Shown: positions 1 through 5,220 of the stretch, in pieces
Position numbering within the stretch: the stretch's first letter is position 1
Layout: every line of letters starts with the position of its first letter
Notes under the pieces: model-generated
What the model saw: the letters and a program-made list of their open reading frames with translations, nothing else
Told to the model about the DNA's origin: nothing
The model's database searches: none
From: Methanofollis sp.
GTDB taxonomy: Archaea; Halobacteriota; Methanomicrobia; Methanomicrobiales; Methanofollaceae
Assembly: GCA_028696365.1 (NCBI GenBank)
Contig: JAQVHG010000115.1
Location: 1-7,064, forward strand
Reading direction: 5' to 3'
Length of the DNA: 7,064 nt
Translations under genes and position numbers: made by a program

Positions 1-58
1 GGGTCTGGGGGGCAGCAAGCCCCCCAGTCGAGGGTAGGGTTCAGAATCCCTAGAAGGA
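1..58 (+). repeat. Degenerate right arm of the dispersed element (left-edge remnant)
   Basis: A G-run/C-run hairpin (GGGGGG at about 7-12 with CCCCCC at 20-25) is followed after about 20 nt by AGAATCCCTAGAAGG. This is the same order as in the clearer copy at 545-629, where a G-rich/C-rich stem is followed by AGGATTTCTATAGAACC. I read it as the decayed right end of another copy whose left part lies outside the window. No target duplication can be tested because the left end is missing. An unrelated hairpin is possible. Confidence 0.35.
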
Positions 59-150
59 AGTGCTTCGGTTCGAGGAGATGTTCACCCAAAGAGTGTTTGG
101 GGATATGCTCGATCAGTACAAGAGGTTCCACTATCAATCACACAACGGCG

Positions 151-214
151 GGGTCCATGGGCTTTCGGCCCCTGAACCCCCCCCTCCATCATGATGAGTG
201 GGAGAGAACGGCAG
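151..214 (+). repeat. Dispersed repeat D, copy 1
   Basis: This stretch aligns with 5477-5543. Both begin GGGT(C/T)CAT(G/A)GG, pass through a short C/T-rich part, and share CATCATGAT(G/A)A(G/A)TGG, then GAG(A/G) and ACGGC, and CAGA. The first 30 bases also fold on themselves, GGGGT near 150 pairing with ACCCC near 181. The two copies differ by several substitutions and a small indel of about 6 nt. Neither copy codes for a plausible protein in the matching frame. Confidence 0.4.
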
Positions 215-399
215 ACAACTGAATTGATGATCGATCTATTTTGGATCCTGAGAAATTCTCTCGATGCGTCTCTGGCGGAGAGGTGCCCTCAAAAGCTTTC
301 AGTCATCTCATGCTCCTTCCAGTCGCACCCTTGGTCCCTTGAAAATCAGAGATCTTCTCATACTCACTGGCGCTCGTTCCCCGCGTCAGGAGAGAGGGG

Positions 400-629
400 G
401 GAGCAGGTGAAACCCTCACCTTTTATGGGTGCACGCGTGACTCCACCGCCTTCCCTCATGAATCTCGCCCGGGGGCGCTGCCCCCGGACCCTGGAATGAA
501 GATTAAGCCGGGAAGACATATTCAAACTCCCTGCAGAGGGATTGCCGTCCTCGACCTATCGTGTGGCGGGGGGGTTCGGGGGGCGGCAAACCCCCGCCAG
601 AGAGAGATCCAGAGGATTTCTATAGAACC
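400..629 (-). mobile_element. MITE-like element, copy 1
   Basis: Read on the minus strand this copy has the same layout as the best copy at 3910-4157. The right end on the plus strand (TTTCTATAGAACC, 617-629) matches the family end TTTCTACAGAGCC at 11 of 13 positions. The A arm is at 545-637 with a perfect 8-bp stem GGCGGGGG/CCCCCGCC (565-572 and 591-598). A spacer of about 27 nt separates it from the B arm at 448-517, whose inner stem CCGGGGGC/GCCCCCGG (469-476, 480-487) is perfect. The left end (GGAGCAGGTGAAACCCT, from 400) is decayed, with 8 of 13 end positions kept. TGAAAATC directly follows the right end (630-637) and also occurs at 340-347, so the true left boundary could be 348. No open reading frame of note; there is no transposase. 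Confidence 0.6.
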
Positions 630-755
630 TGAAAATCAAACCTTTTCTGAAGTCCCTGATGTGATGGGTGAAGAGGTACGCCAGTCAGATGGCACCCCCT
701 GCACATAAAGTTGGACCAGTCATCCTACACCAGGGAAGACTGAGCCTTGGGATCT

Positions 756-766
756 CAAAGAAAAGA
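756..766 (-). terminator. Possible pyrimidine-tract terminator of the DUF2193-DUF2180-aqpM operon
   Basis: On the minus strand this reads TCTTTTCTTTG, about 160 nt past the aqpM stop. Archaeal RNA polymerase terminates at U-rich tracts without a required hairpin. It is the first fairly T-rich tract downstream, but it is interrupted by C and the distance is long. Confidence 0.25.
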
Positions 767-867
767 GGGGGGGGATGGTGGTGCTGGTGCGTGTCCCGGC
801 CCGTTGTCCTTATGGGTGGGAAGGAGTCACGACCCCCTTCCACTCCCCTCTCAGTTCAGAAAGACGT

Positions 868-883
868 TCATACGGACGTATGA
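868..883. repeat. Short perfect inverted repeat downstream of aqpM
   Basis: TCATACG-GA-CGTATGA is a perfect 7-bp inverted repeat with a 2-nt centre, 45 nt beyond the aqpM stop. The loop is too tight for a stable RNA hairpin, so a dimeric protein binding site or chance are both possible. Confidence 0.3.
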
Positions 884-927
884 GGTGTTCTGCTTGCGTC
901 ATGGTCGACGCCTCAGCCCCTCTTATT

Positions 928-1671
928 TCAGTCCTCCGCGGCGACCCACTGATACAGGAACGCCGCGACGACCGCCCCGAGGATGGGTCCGATGATGTAG
1001 ATGGGGAAGAACCCCCAGAGGTTGGTGCCGCCGATGAGCCAGTCGCCGAGGTACGGCCCGAAGGTACGGGCCGGGTTGAGCGACGACCCTGCGATGTTCC
1101 CGGTCGTCGTGATGATCCCGGCGACGGTCAGCCCGATGACCAGACCGGCAAATCCTGCCGGGGCCTTTTTGTCCACGGCCACTCCCATGATGGCGAGCAT
1201 CAGGAGGAAGGTGCCGATCGCCTCGACCAGGACCGCCTGCCCCATCGAGATGCCAGGGAAGGGCGTCGTGGCACCGAGCCCGCCGACGGTCACGGCATCC
1301 ATACCGGCGCAGGCGAAGAAGGCCAGACTGGCGATGCTGGCTCCGACGAACTGGGCGACGATATAGGCGACGCTGTCTTTTGCCGGGAACTTCCCGATGG
1401 CCCAGAGGGCGATGGTCACTGCCGGATTGATATGCGCTCCCGAGACCCGGCCGAAGGCGTAGATCGCCGCCGCGATGGCGATCCCGAAGGCCAGACCGAT
1501 GGCGAGCCAGTCGCCCAGACCGCCGAGTGCGCCGATCCCGACGTTGAACTCGTTCGGCACCGCCGCCCCGTGGGCGAGCATCAGGGTGACCGTCGCTGCG
1601 CCGGCACCGAAGAAGACCAGGATGAAGGTCCCGACCAGTTCGGCGACACTCCGCTTTGCGAGTGATGCCAT
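928..1671 (-). CDS. aqpM: Archaeal aquaporin AqpM (MIP family)
   Basis: A 247-aa integral membrane channel, the usual length for AqpM. Both half-helix signatures are present: SGAHINPAVT with N82-P83-A84, and SLNPARTFGP with N199-P200-A201. Alternating hydrophobic stretches fit six membrane spans with two re-entrant loops. The aromatic/arginine filter positions known for Methanothermobacter AqpM are all kept here with the same numbering: F62, I187, S196 and R202; Ile at 187 replaces the His of typical aquaporins and makes the pore less polar, which fits AqpM's position between water channels and glycerol facilitators. The ATG at 1671 has a good ribosome site, GGAGTGA, which overlaps the stop codon of the upstream DUF2180 gene. 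The 6-nt gap makes it the third gene of the operon. It likely conducts water and possibly small uncharged molecules (glycerol, H2S or CO2 have been suggested for AqpM); the solute in this organism is not shown by the sequence. Confidence 0.95.
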   Translation of the reverse strand: MASLAKRSVAELVGTFILVFFGAGAATVTLMLAHGAAVPNEFNVGIGALGGLGDWLAIGLAFGIAIAAAIYAFGRVSGAHINPAVTIALWAIGKFPAKDSVAYIVAQFVGASIASLAFFACAGMDAVTVGGLGATTPFPGISMGQAVLVEAIGTFLLMLAIMGVAVDKKAPAGFAGLVIGLTVAGIITTTGNIAGSSLNPARTFGPYLGDWLIGGTNLWGFFPIYIIGPILGAVVAAFLYQWVAAED

Positions 1672-1677
1672 GGGTCG

Positions 1678-1884
1678 TCACTCCTTCAACGCCGCCGCAC
1701 ACTCAGGACAGAGGATCCTGGGGAGTTTTTTCTCGAGTTTCTGTGCAGGGAAGGGGTAGCCCCCCTCCCAGAGGTCGACGTCCTCCCGCACCATGTGCTC
1801 GGTGCAGAGGCCCATCCCGCAGACGATGCAGATCCCTGCGGCCTCGGTATCCTTGCCCAGTTGGGCGCAGACATAGCACTTCAT
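1678..1884 (-). CDS. DUF2180 family small Cys-rich (zinc-ribbon-like) protein
   Basis: A 68-aa protein with an ordered set of metal-type ligands: C3-x2-C6, C19-x2-C22, C27-x2-H30 and C59-x2-C62. Eight ligands in this spacing suggest two zinc sites in a cross-brace like that of small B-box or ZF-AN1 domains; this is inferred from the pattern. The family (archaeal DUF2180, assigned from recall) has no known function. There is no signal peptide or membrane span, so it is probably cytosolic, possibly an adaptor for protein or RNA contacts. ATG at 1884 is preceded by GGTGAG at 5 nt spacing. It lies 27 nt after the DUF2193 gene and 6 nt before aqpM; its last codons (GAG TGA) form part of the aqpM ribosome site, so translation of the two is probably coupled. 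Confidence 0.85.
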   Translation of the reverse strand: MKCYVCAQLGKDTEAAGICIVCGMGLCTEHMVREDVDLWEGGYPFPAQKLEKKLPRILCPECAAALKE

Positions 1885-1911
1885 GATGCCTCACCCGACC
1901 GTGAGATCGGT

Positions 1912-3411
1912 TCAGACCGCCTCTCTCCACTGGCAGTATTCGTGCCTGAAGTCGACCATCGAGGCCGAGGCACAGTCCTTGCAGGCCCGCACCGGGGCGG
2001 CGATCTGCTCGGGGTGGAGGGCGATGACATTGGTCATCATCGTCGCCGTCACCGGTTCGCTGGTCAGCAGGCACGGATAGTCAGCAAGGCGCATCAGGGC
2101 CGAGAAGCGCACTGTGATCGCCGAGGCCGGGTAGGCATAGCGCTGCGGGTTCATCAGCACCTCGTTCTCATGGATGGGCGAGAGGTCGACCGGGTACCCC
2201 GCGGCGAGCGGGACGAGTTCGTCGCCGGCACCGTTACGCTTGCGCCTGGCCGAGTCCAGGAGCCGCCACCCCCGCCAGATCATGTCCATGAAGTCGCAGT
2301 TGTGCAACTCCGCGGCCGCCCCGCGGGTCGGGAAGAGCTGGACATAGTTGTGGAAGCGTTTGGTGAGGAGGTCGACGACAGTCGGAGCGTTGAAACCGTC
2401 GAGTTCGAGGATGTACTCGGTCGCCGCCGCCGAGGAACCGGTGGCCAGGGAGAGGACCTGATACTCGCTCCTGACCTTGTCGAGGGAGGCCCGCAGGCTC
2501 TTCTCCATCACGTCGGTCACTGCCTCGATCACCGCCATGACCACGTCGTCCTTGCACATGTTGTAGGTGGACTGGGCGATGTGGTGGGAGATGTCGCCGA
2601 CACAGTAGGCCGGCACGGTGGCAATGTTTCCGTAGTGGACCCCGGCGTCGATCGCGGCTTTCACGAATGGTTTGATGTCCTGTTTGTACCCCTCCACGTA
2701 TTTCTTCGGGTCGAAGGACGTCATCCCGGCCTGCTCCATCAGATCGACCTGGGCATCGATCGGGTGGTCGTAGATCGCCTGGAGCTGCTCGACCTCCTTC
2801 CTGGTAGCGTCGGCCAGAGTGTTGCCGGCCTCCACCGCGTTGGCAAAGACCTCGCCGACGCCGTAACTGGTGTTCATCCCCCATGACTTTGCCGCGAGGA
2901 TCGCCTGTTTGTGGGGGGTCGGGATATCAACGGTCCTGAGGATCTGGTTGACGACGTTCGAGGTGCTTCCAGGAATGAGGGCGAAGTCCACGACACAGGT
3001 GGGGCCGTAGAACCCGGCGTACCGGCGGGCCGATTCGCGTCCGATAAGGGCCTCGGCCTTCCCTATCCCCTCGATGAAGACCTCCAGGCTCTTCTTGAAG
3101 GCGGGATCTTCCTCACAGAGGATCTCGAGCACCGGCGGCGTCTGGTAGTGCTCGACAAAGGGGTCGTCCTCTGGCCTGACATAGTCGGTGAGGGCGGAGA
3201 GGCGCCGGTAGTGGGTCTTGACCGACTCAACGTGGAGGTCGATCACCTCCTTGCTCTGCCCCTCGGCGACCCCCATCTGCGTGACCGCATCAAGGTAGGC
3301 CTTCCCGTCCGGGACGGTGTACTTCGTCCCTCGCTTCTTTTTGATCGTCGCCACGTCGGCGCGCTGGGCCGCCATGGCTTCGTCTACCATTTTTGTATAG
3401 AGTGCGTTCAT
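1912..3411 (-). CDS. DUF2193 family protein, function unknown
   Basis: A 499-aa soluble protein that I assign to the archaeal DUF2193 family from recall of its length and style; no enzymatic function is established to my knowledge. Visible features: a Lys/Arg-rich N-terminal segment (K24-K26, R27), a mainly helical body, a conserved-looking YCVGDISHH at 269-277 followed by C286, HNCDF at 370-374, and a Cys-rich tail C477-x2-C480 with C493 near the C-terminus. Nine cysteines and the HH pair at 276-277 could bind a metal, but I recognise no known cofactor motif. No signal peptide and no membrane span. The ATG at 3411 is backed by a strong GGAGGG ribosome site 7 nt upstream. It is the first gene of the operon with DUF2180 and aqpM, and is preceded by an unusually long leader. 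Base composition and coding signal match the neighbouring core genes, so it is not recent foreign DNA. Confidence 0.82.
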   Translation of the reverse strand: MNALYTKMVDEAMAAQRADVATIKKKRGTKYTVPDGKAYLDAVTQMGVAEGQSKEVIDLHVESVKTHYRRLSALTDYVRPEDDPFVEHYQTPPVLEILCEEDPAFKKSLEVFIEGIGKAEALIGRESARRYAGFYGPTCVVDFALIPGSTSNVVNQILRTVDIPTPHKQAILAAKSWGMNTSYGVGEVFANAVEAGNTLADATRKEVEQLQAIYDHPIDAQVDLMEQAGMTSFDPKKYVEGYKQDIKPFVKAAIDAGVHYGNIATVPAYCVGDISHHIAQSTYNMCKDDVVMAVIEAVTDVMEKSLRASLDKVRSEYQVLSLATGSSAAATEYILELDGFNAPTVVDLLTKRFHNYVQLFPTRGAAAELHNCDFMDMIWRGWRLLDSARRKRNGAGDELVPLAAGYPVDLSPIHENEVLMNPQRYAYPASAITVRFSALMRLADYPCLLTSEPVTATMMTNVIALHPEQIAAPVRACKDCASASMVDFRHEYCQWREAV

Positions 3412-3678
3412 CTATTTCCCTCCAGATCTGATATTCAGCATGCAAGCATCCGCTCTTTTGAGCGAATTTTTCCGAAGAGTCTCTTGTGTTCAGAAGTGTC
3501 GTGTGTCCGGCGGGCCGAGGAGAGAAGGACGGTATGCAGGGCCGGATGCCCCGGCTGGATGGGTGATCGATTGTGCCTCCCTGCCGCCCGTGCAGGGTTC
3601 AGGCCGGTGGTGCAGATCTCCCGGACAGGTGGTTGTCAGGCTGCTGTCACCTCCCTTAGATTGGGATCTTGTCATCCC
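3412..3678 (-). other. Long leader region of the DUF2193-DUF2180-aqpM operon
   Basis: About 245-265 nt separate the DUF2193 start from the nearest strong AT-rich promoter patch, so the mRNA may carry a long 5' leader. It contains a small hairpin CGCTC-TTTT-GAGCG (about 3452-3466) and the ribosome site next to the start. The part at about 3565-3610 (GATTGTGCCTCCCTG, then GCAGGGTTCAGG) resembles the start of the B arm of the dispersed element (GATTGTGCCTTCCC, then CCAGGGGTCCGG), suggesting that a very decayed copy contributed to this leader. I do not recognise a riboswitch. No coding region is convincing on either strand. Confidence 0.35.
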
Positions 3679-3757
3679 CGCATATATAGTTATCTCACTA
3701 ATCTGCGCTCAAATCTTAGATTTTATAGGATAAATATATTTAATACAATAATTATCA
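3679..3757 (-). promoter_or_regulatory. AT-rich promoter patch for the DUF2193 operon
   Basis: A sharply AT-rich patch in GC-rich surroundings. On the minus strand it contains three TATA-box-like strings, AAATATATTTA, CTATAAAATC and ACTATATATG, the last ending about 270 nt upstream of the DUF2193 start. Archaeal promoters use a TATA box about 25 nt before the transcription start. Which box is used cannot be told; the patch could also fire on the plus strand, although no gene follows there. AATCTTAGATT near 3712-3722 is a small inverted repeat inside the patch. Confidence 0.5.
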
Positions 3758-3901
3758 CGAATGCCGATGTTCTGGGTGTATAAAATTCTTCATCAACTCC
3801 TGGTGTGGGCGTGACGTGTCTGCCTCCCCCCGTCATACGCCTCGGGGCCTCTGCCCCTGACCCAGGGGATGACGAGAGAGGGGAGGCACAATGGATGACC
3901 A

Positions 3902-3909
3902 TGAAAAAG
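3902..3909 (+). repeat. Target-site duplication, left copy
   Basis: TGAAAAAG lies immediately outside the left terminal repeat of the element at 3910-4157 and is repeated in direct orientation immediately outside the right end (4158-4165). Confidence 0.7.
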
Positions 3910-4157
3910 GGCTCTGTAGAAATCCTCTGGACAGTTATTTTTGGCGGGAGGCGTGCCGCCCCCCCGGTCCCCCCGCGCGAGCGATAGGCGGTGGACGGCA
4001 TTACGCTCTTCATGACGATTTCTTCATGACGATTGATTGTGCCTTCCCGGCCCTATCTTCATCCCAGGGGTCCGGGGGCAGCGCCCCCGGCAAGAAGATG
4101 GGGGAAGGCGGTTGAATCGCGCTCGCACCGGGAATAGGTAAGGGTTTCTACAGAGCC
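3910..4157 (+). mobile_element. MITE-like element, copy 2 (best preserved)
   Basis: A 248-bp non-coding element. Left end GGCTCTGTAGAAA (3910-3922) and right end TTTCTACAGAGCC (4145-4157) are perfect 13-bp inverted repeats, extending to 17 bp with one mismatch. Both ends are flanked by the 8-bp direct repeat TGAAAAAG. The left half is the A arm in minus orientation (to 3998): it includes a GC-rich stem and the string CTATCGCTCGCGCGGGG on the minus strand. The right half is the B arm (4041-4109), a nested stem with outer GCCTTCCC/GGGAAGGC, middle ATCTTC/GAAGAT and inner CCGGGGGC-AGC-GCCCCCGG. Between them is a spacer with a 14-bp tandem duplication. No transposase is encoded, so movement would need an enzyme supplied elsewhere. 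The ends recall the GGCTTTGTTGAA-type ends of IS903-like members of the IS5 family, which is a recollection and not a test. Confidence 0.75.
4007..4034 (+). repeat. Perfect 14-bp tandem duplication
   Basis: TCTTCATGACGATT occurs twice head to tail (4007-4020 and 4021-4034) in the spacer of the element at 3910-4157. The spacer is 42 nt here against 27-29 nt in the other copies, so the extra 14 nt is exactly one repeat unit. This points to a duplication after the element's spread, probably replication slippage. Confidence 0.85.
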
Positions 4158-4165
4158 TGAAAAAG
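4158..4165 (+). repeat. Target-site duplication, right copy
   Basis: TGAAAAAG directly follows the right terminal repeat (ending 4157) and matches 3902-3909 exactly. Confidence 0.7.
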
Positions 4166-4310
4166 GAAATTGCTGTCCTTCCTCCTATCCTGATGTGGGG
4201 GCGGAGCGCATCATCTTGGGGTTTGTAGATTCAGCATGAGGCGAGATCACACCTCAAGGAAATGCGATGAAAATTTTCTGTTGCTGGATCATTCATCACC
4301 GCCCCCCACT

Positions 4311-4368
4311 TCTCCTCATTGTGGGGGGGTCCAGGGGCTGCGCCCCCGGCGCGAGACCGGGGAGGAGA
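4311..4368 (+). repeat. Solitary B-arm-like nested stem-loop
   Basis: Outer stem TCTCCTC (4311-4317) pairs perfectly with GAGGAGA (4362-4368); the inner stem GGGGC-TGC-GCCCC (4334-4346) sits in the same place as the inner stem of the B arm at 4041-4109. The shared inner part is GGGTCCAGGGGCTGCGCCCC. I see no matching A arm or terminal repeats nearby, so this may be a fragment of the element or an independent relative. Confidence 0.45.
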
Positions 4369-4614
4369 TCCTGCGATTGGGGGCGGCGACTGAACACGGG
4401 CTCCACCTATTCTCCAGTGCCGATATTTGAGCAGGGTTGATATTTTTCATGAGAGGATCATCCCGAGACTCCCTCCTCATCTCGAAGTCGGCGCCGTCCT
4501 CCCCTTCCCGATCATCTTGTAGGAACGAACGTGGTCGAGTGATCAGATGGTCACGCATGACCCTCAAAGGGGGTCTCTGCAGATCCCTCGGAGATCTTCT
4601 CTGGTGTGCGACGC

Positions 4615-4630
4615 CCCAAAAAGAAAATAG
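4615..4630 (-). terminator. U-rich terminator of the ferritin gene
   Basis: Directly after the ferritin stop the minus strand reads CTATTTTCTTTTTGGGG, a T-rich tract with a run of five Ts starting within about 10 nt of the stop. This is the expected form of an archaeal factor-independent terminator. Confidence 0.5.
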
Positions 4631-4631
4631 A

Positions 4632-5147
4632 TCAGGGTACTTCCTGTGCCGGCGGGATGAAGACCCTGGTGTTGAGTTCTTTGTCGAGCATGAAGAGGCC
4701 GTTGGTCTCGTCCCCGATCAACTGGAGTTTCCCGATGATCTCGGTGTCGTTGGCCTCCTCCTCGACTTGCTCGTCCACATACCACTGGAGGAAGTTGGTG
4801 GTGGCATGGTCCTTCTCCTTCATGGCGAGGTCGACGAGGTCGTTGATCATCTGGGTCACCTGCTGCTCATGGGCATAGGTGGCCTCGAAGACCGCAAGCG
4901 GCGACTCCCACTCGTTGGGCGGGGCCTCGATCGCGAGCATGGTCACTCGTCCGCCCCGTGCGATACAATAGTCGTAGAACTTCATCGCGTGAAACTGCTC
5001 CTCCTGCACCTGGACCTGCATCCAGTTTGCAAAACCAGGAAGGCCGCGGTCCGAGAACCAGGCCGACATCGAGAGGTACAGGTAGGCCGAGTAGAGTTCA
5101 CGGTTGATCTGGCGGTTCAGCGCCTCAAGTATCGTGTGCGAGATCAT
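4632..5147 (-). CDS. ftnA: Ferritin (FtnA-type, non-heme iron storage)
   Basis: A 171-aa cytosolic four-helix-bundle ferritin. The ferroxidase-centre residues fall at the same numbers as in Escherichia coli FtnA: E17, E50, H53, E94, Q127 and E130; E49 and E126 could form the third iron site. It oxidises Fe(II) and stores it as a ferric mineral in a 24-subunit shell, protecting against Fenton chemistry; this matters in a methanogen rich in iron-sulfur proteins. The reading frame is open for 73 codons further upstream, but that part lies in a repeat element and has no ferritin character; the start MISHTILEAL at 5147 matches the family N-terminus. The ribosome site is weak (GTGAG, close to the ATG). 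There is no heme-binding bacterioferritin Met at the usual position that I can identify. It is probably a single-gene transcript, with its own U-rich terminator and promoter patch. Confidence 0.95.
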   Translation of the reverse strand: MISHTILEALNRQINRELYSAYLYLSMSAWFSDRGLPGFANWMQVQVQEEQFHAMKFYDYCIARGGRVTMLAIEAPPNEWESPLAVFEATYAHEQQVTQMINDLVDLAMKEKDHATTNFLQWYVDEQVEEEANDTEIIGKLQLIGDETNGLFMLDKELNTRVFIPPAQEVP

Positions 5148-5167
5148 ACTCTCACTAGGGGTTCCTT

Positions 5168-5190
5168 GGCATGCCCGGCAATAAAGGGAT
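5168..5190 (-). promoter_or_regulatory. Candidate ferritin promoter and palindrome
   Basis: On the minus strand CCCTTTATTG (5181-5190) is the best TATA-like string before the ferritin start; transcription would begin near 5157, giving a very short leader. A perfect 8-bp palindrome, GGCATGCC (5168-5175), lies between the box and the predicted start, where a bound repressor would block transcription. Both assignments are tentative because short palindromes arise by chance. Confidence 0.3.
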
Positions 5191-5220
5191 CGTTTGACTG
5201 TGTTGAGCACATCGGGTTGC

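Larger units (their letters stand above)
638..927. other. Non-coding stretch downstream of aqpM
   Basis: I see no gene here. The plus-strand reading frames entering from 496-883 have atypical composition and overlap a repeat, and the frame continuing from 775 is antisense to aqpM. The stretch holds a run of eight Gs (767-774), a possible minus-strand pyrimidine-tract terminator (756-766) and a 16-bp inverted repeat (868-883). Confidence 0.5.
3774..4234 (-). mobile_element. Older MITE-like element, split by a second copy
   Basis: Two flanks of the element at 3910-4157 together form an older copy in the opposite orientation. The left part has a decayed end (GGGTGTATAAAATTC from 3774, against the family GGCTCTGTAGAAATC) and a B arm at 3821-3888 with a perfect outer stem TGCCTCCCC/GGGGAGGCA, a second stem CGTCAT/ATGACG and an inner GGGGC/GCCCC. 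The right part (about 4167 onward) reads ATTGCTGTCC, then CCTATCC and GATGTGGGGGCGG, matching the A arm of copy 1 (ATTGCCGTCC, CCTATC, GTGTGGCGGGGG). It ends at a weak terminal repeat, GGGTTTGTAGATTCAGC (4218-4234). Removing 3910-4165 rejoins the arms with a spacer of about 29 nt, as in intact copies. This layout is inferred by hand alignment. Confidence 0.5.
4235..4631. other. Non-coding stretch downstream of ferritin
   Basis: No reading frame here looks like a protein on either strand. It holds a B-arm-like stem-loop (4311-4368), the ferritin terminator (4615-4630) and, at 4571-4590, GGGTCTCTGCAGATCCCTCG, which resembles a lone decayed left end of the dispersed element (GGCTCTGTAGAAATCCTCTG). 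Confidence 0.45.

Noticed and set aside
443..517. CRISPR-like or rho-type terminator reading of the GC-rich hairpins
   Set aside because: The repeats are few, irregularly spaced, differ in orientation and lack uniform spacers. The hairpins are not followed by T-runs, and archaeal termination does not need them.
496..708. Short plus-strand frame and similar frames at 3723-4013 and 5144-5329 whose peptides share short strings such as STAYRSRGG
   Set aside because: The similarity comes from the repeated DNA element. The frames differ in length and phase, and conservation follows the nucleotide stems, not the codons.
767..774. Run of eight Gs as a phase-variation tract
   Set aside because: It lies in no credible reading frame or promoter; it is more relevant as a place where sequencing errors can occur.
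775..1665. A 296-codon open frame on the plus strand
   Set aside because: It is antisense to aqpM, is very rich in Asp, Arg and Gly, and has no recognisable domain. The opposite strand encodes an unmistakable aquaporin, so this is a high-GC shadow frame.
1795..2886. A 363-codon plus-strand frame, continued by another at 2911-3783
   Set aside because: Both are antisense to the DUF2193 gene, with His/Asp/Val-rich composition typical of shadow frames in GC-rich DNA.
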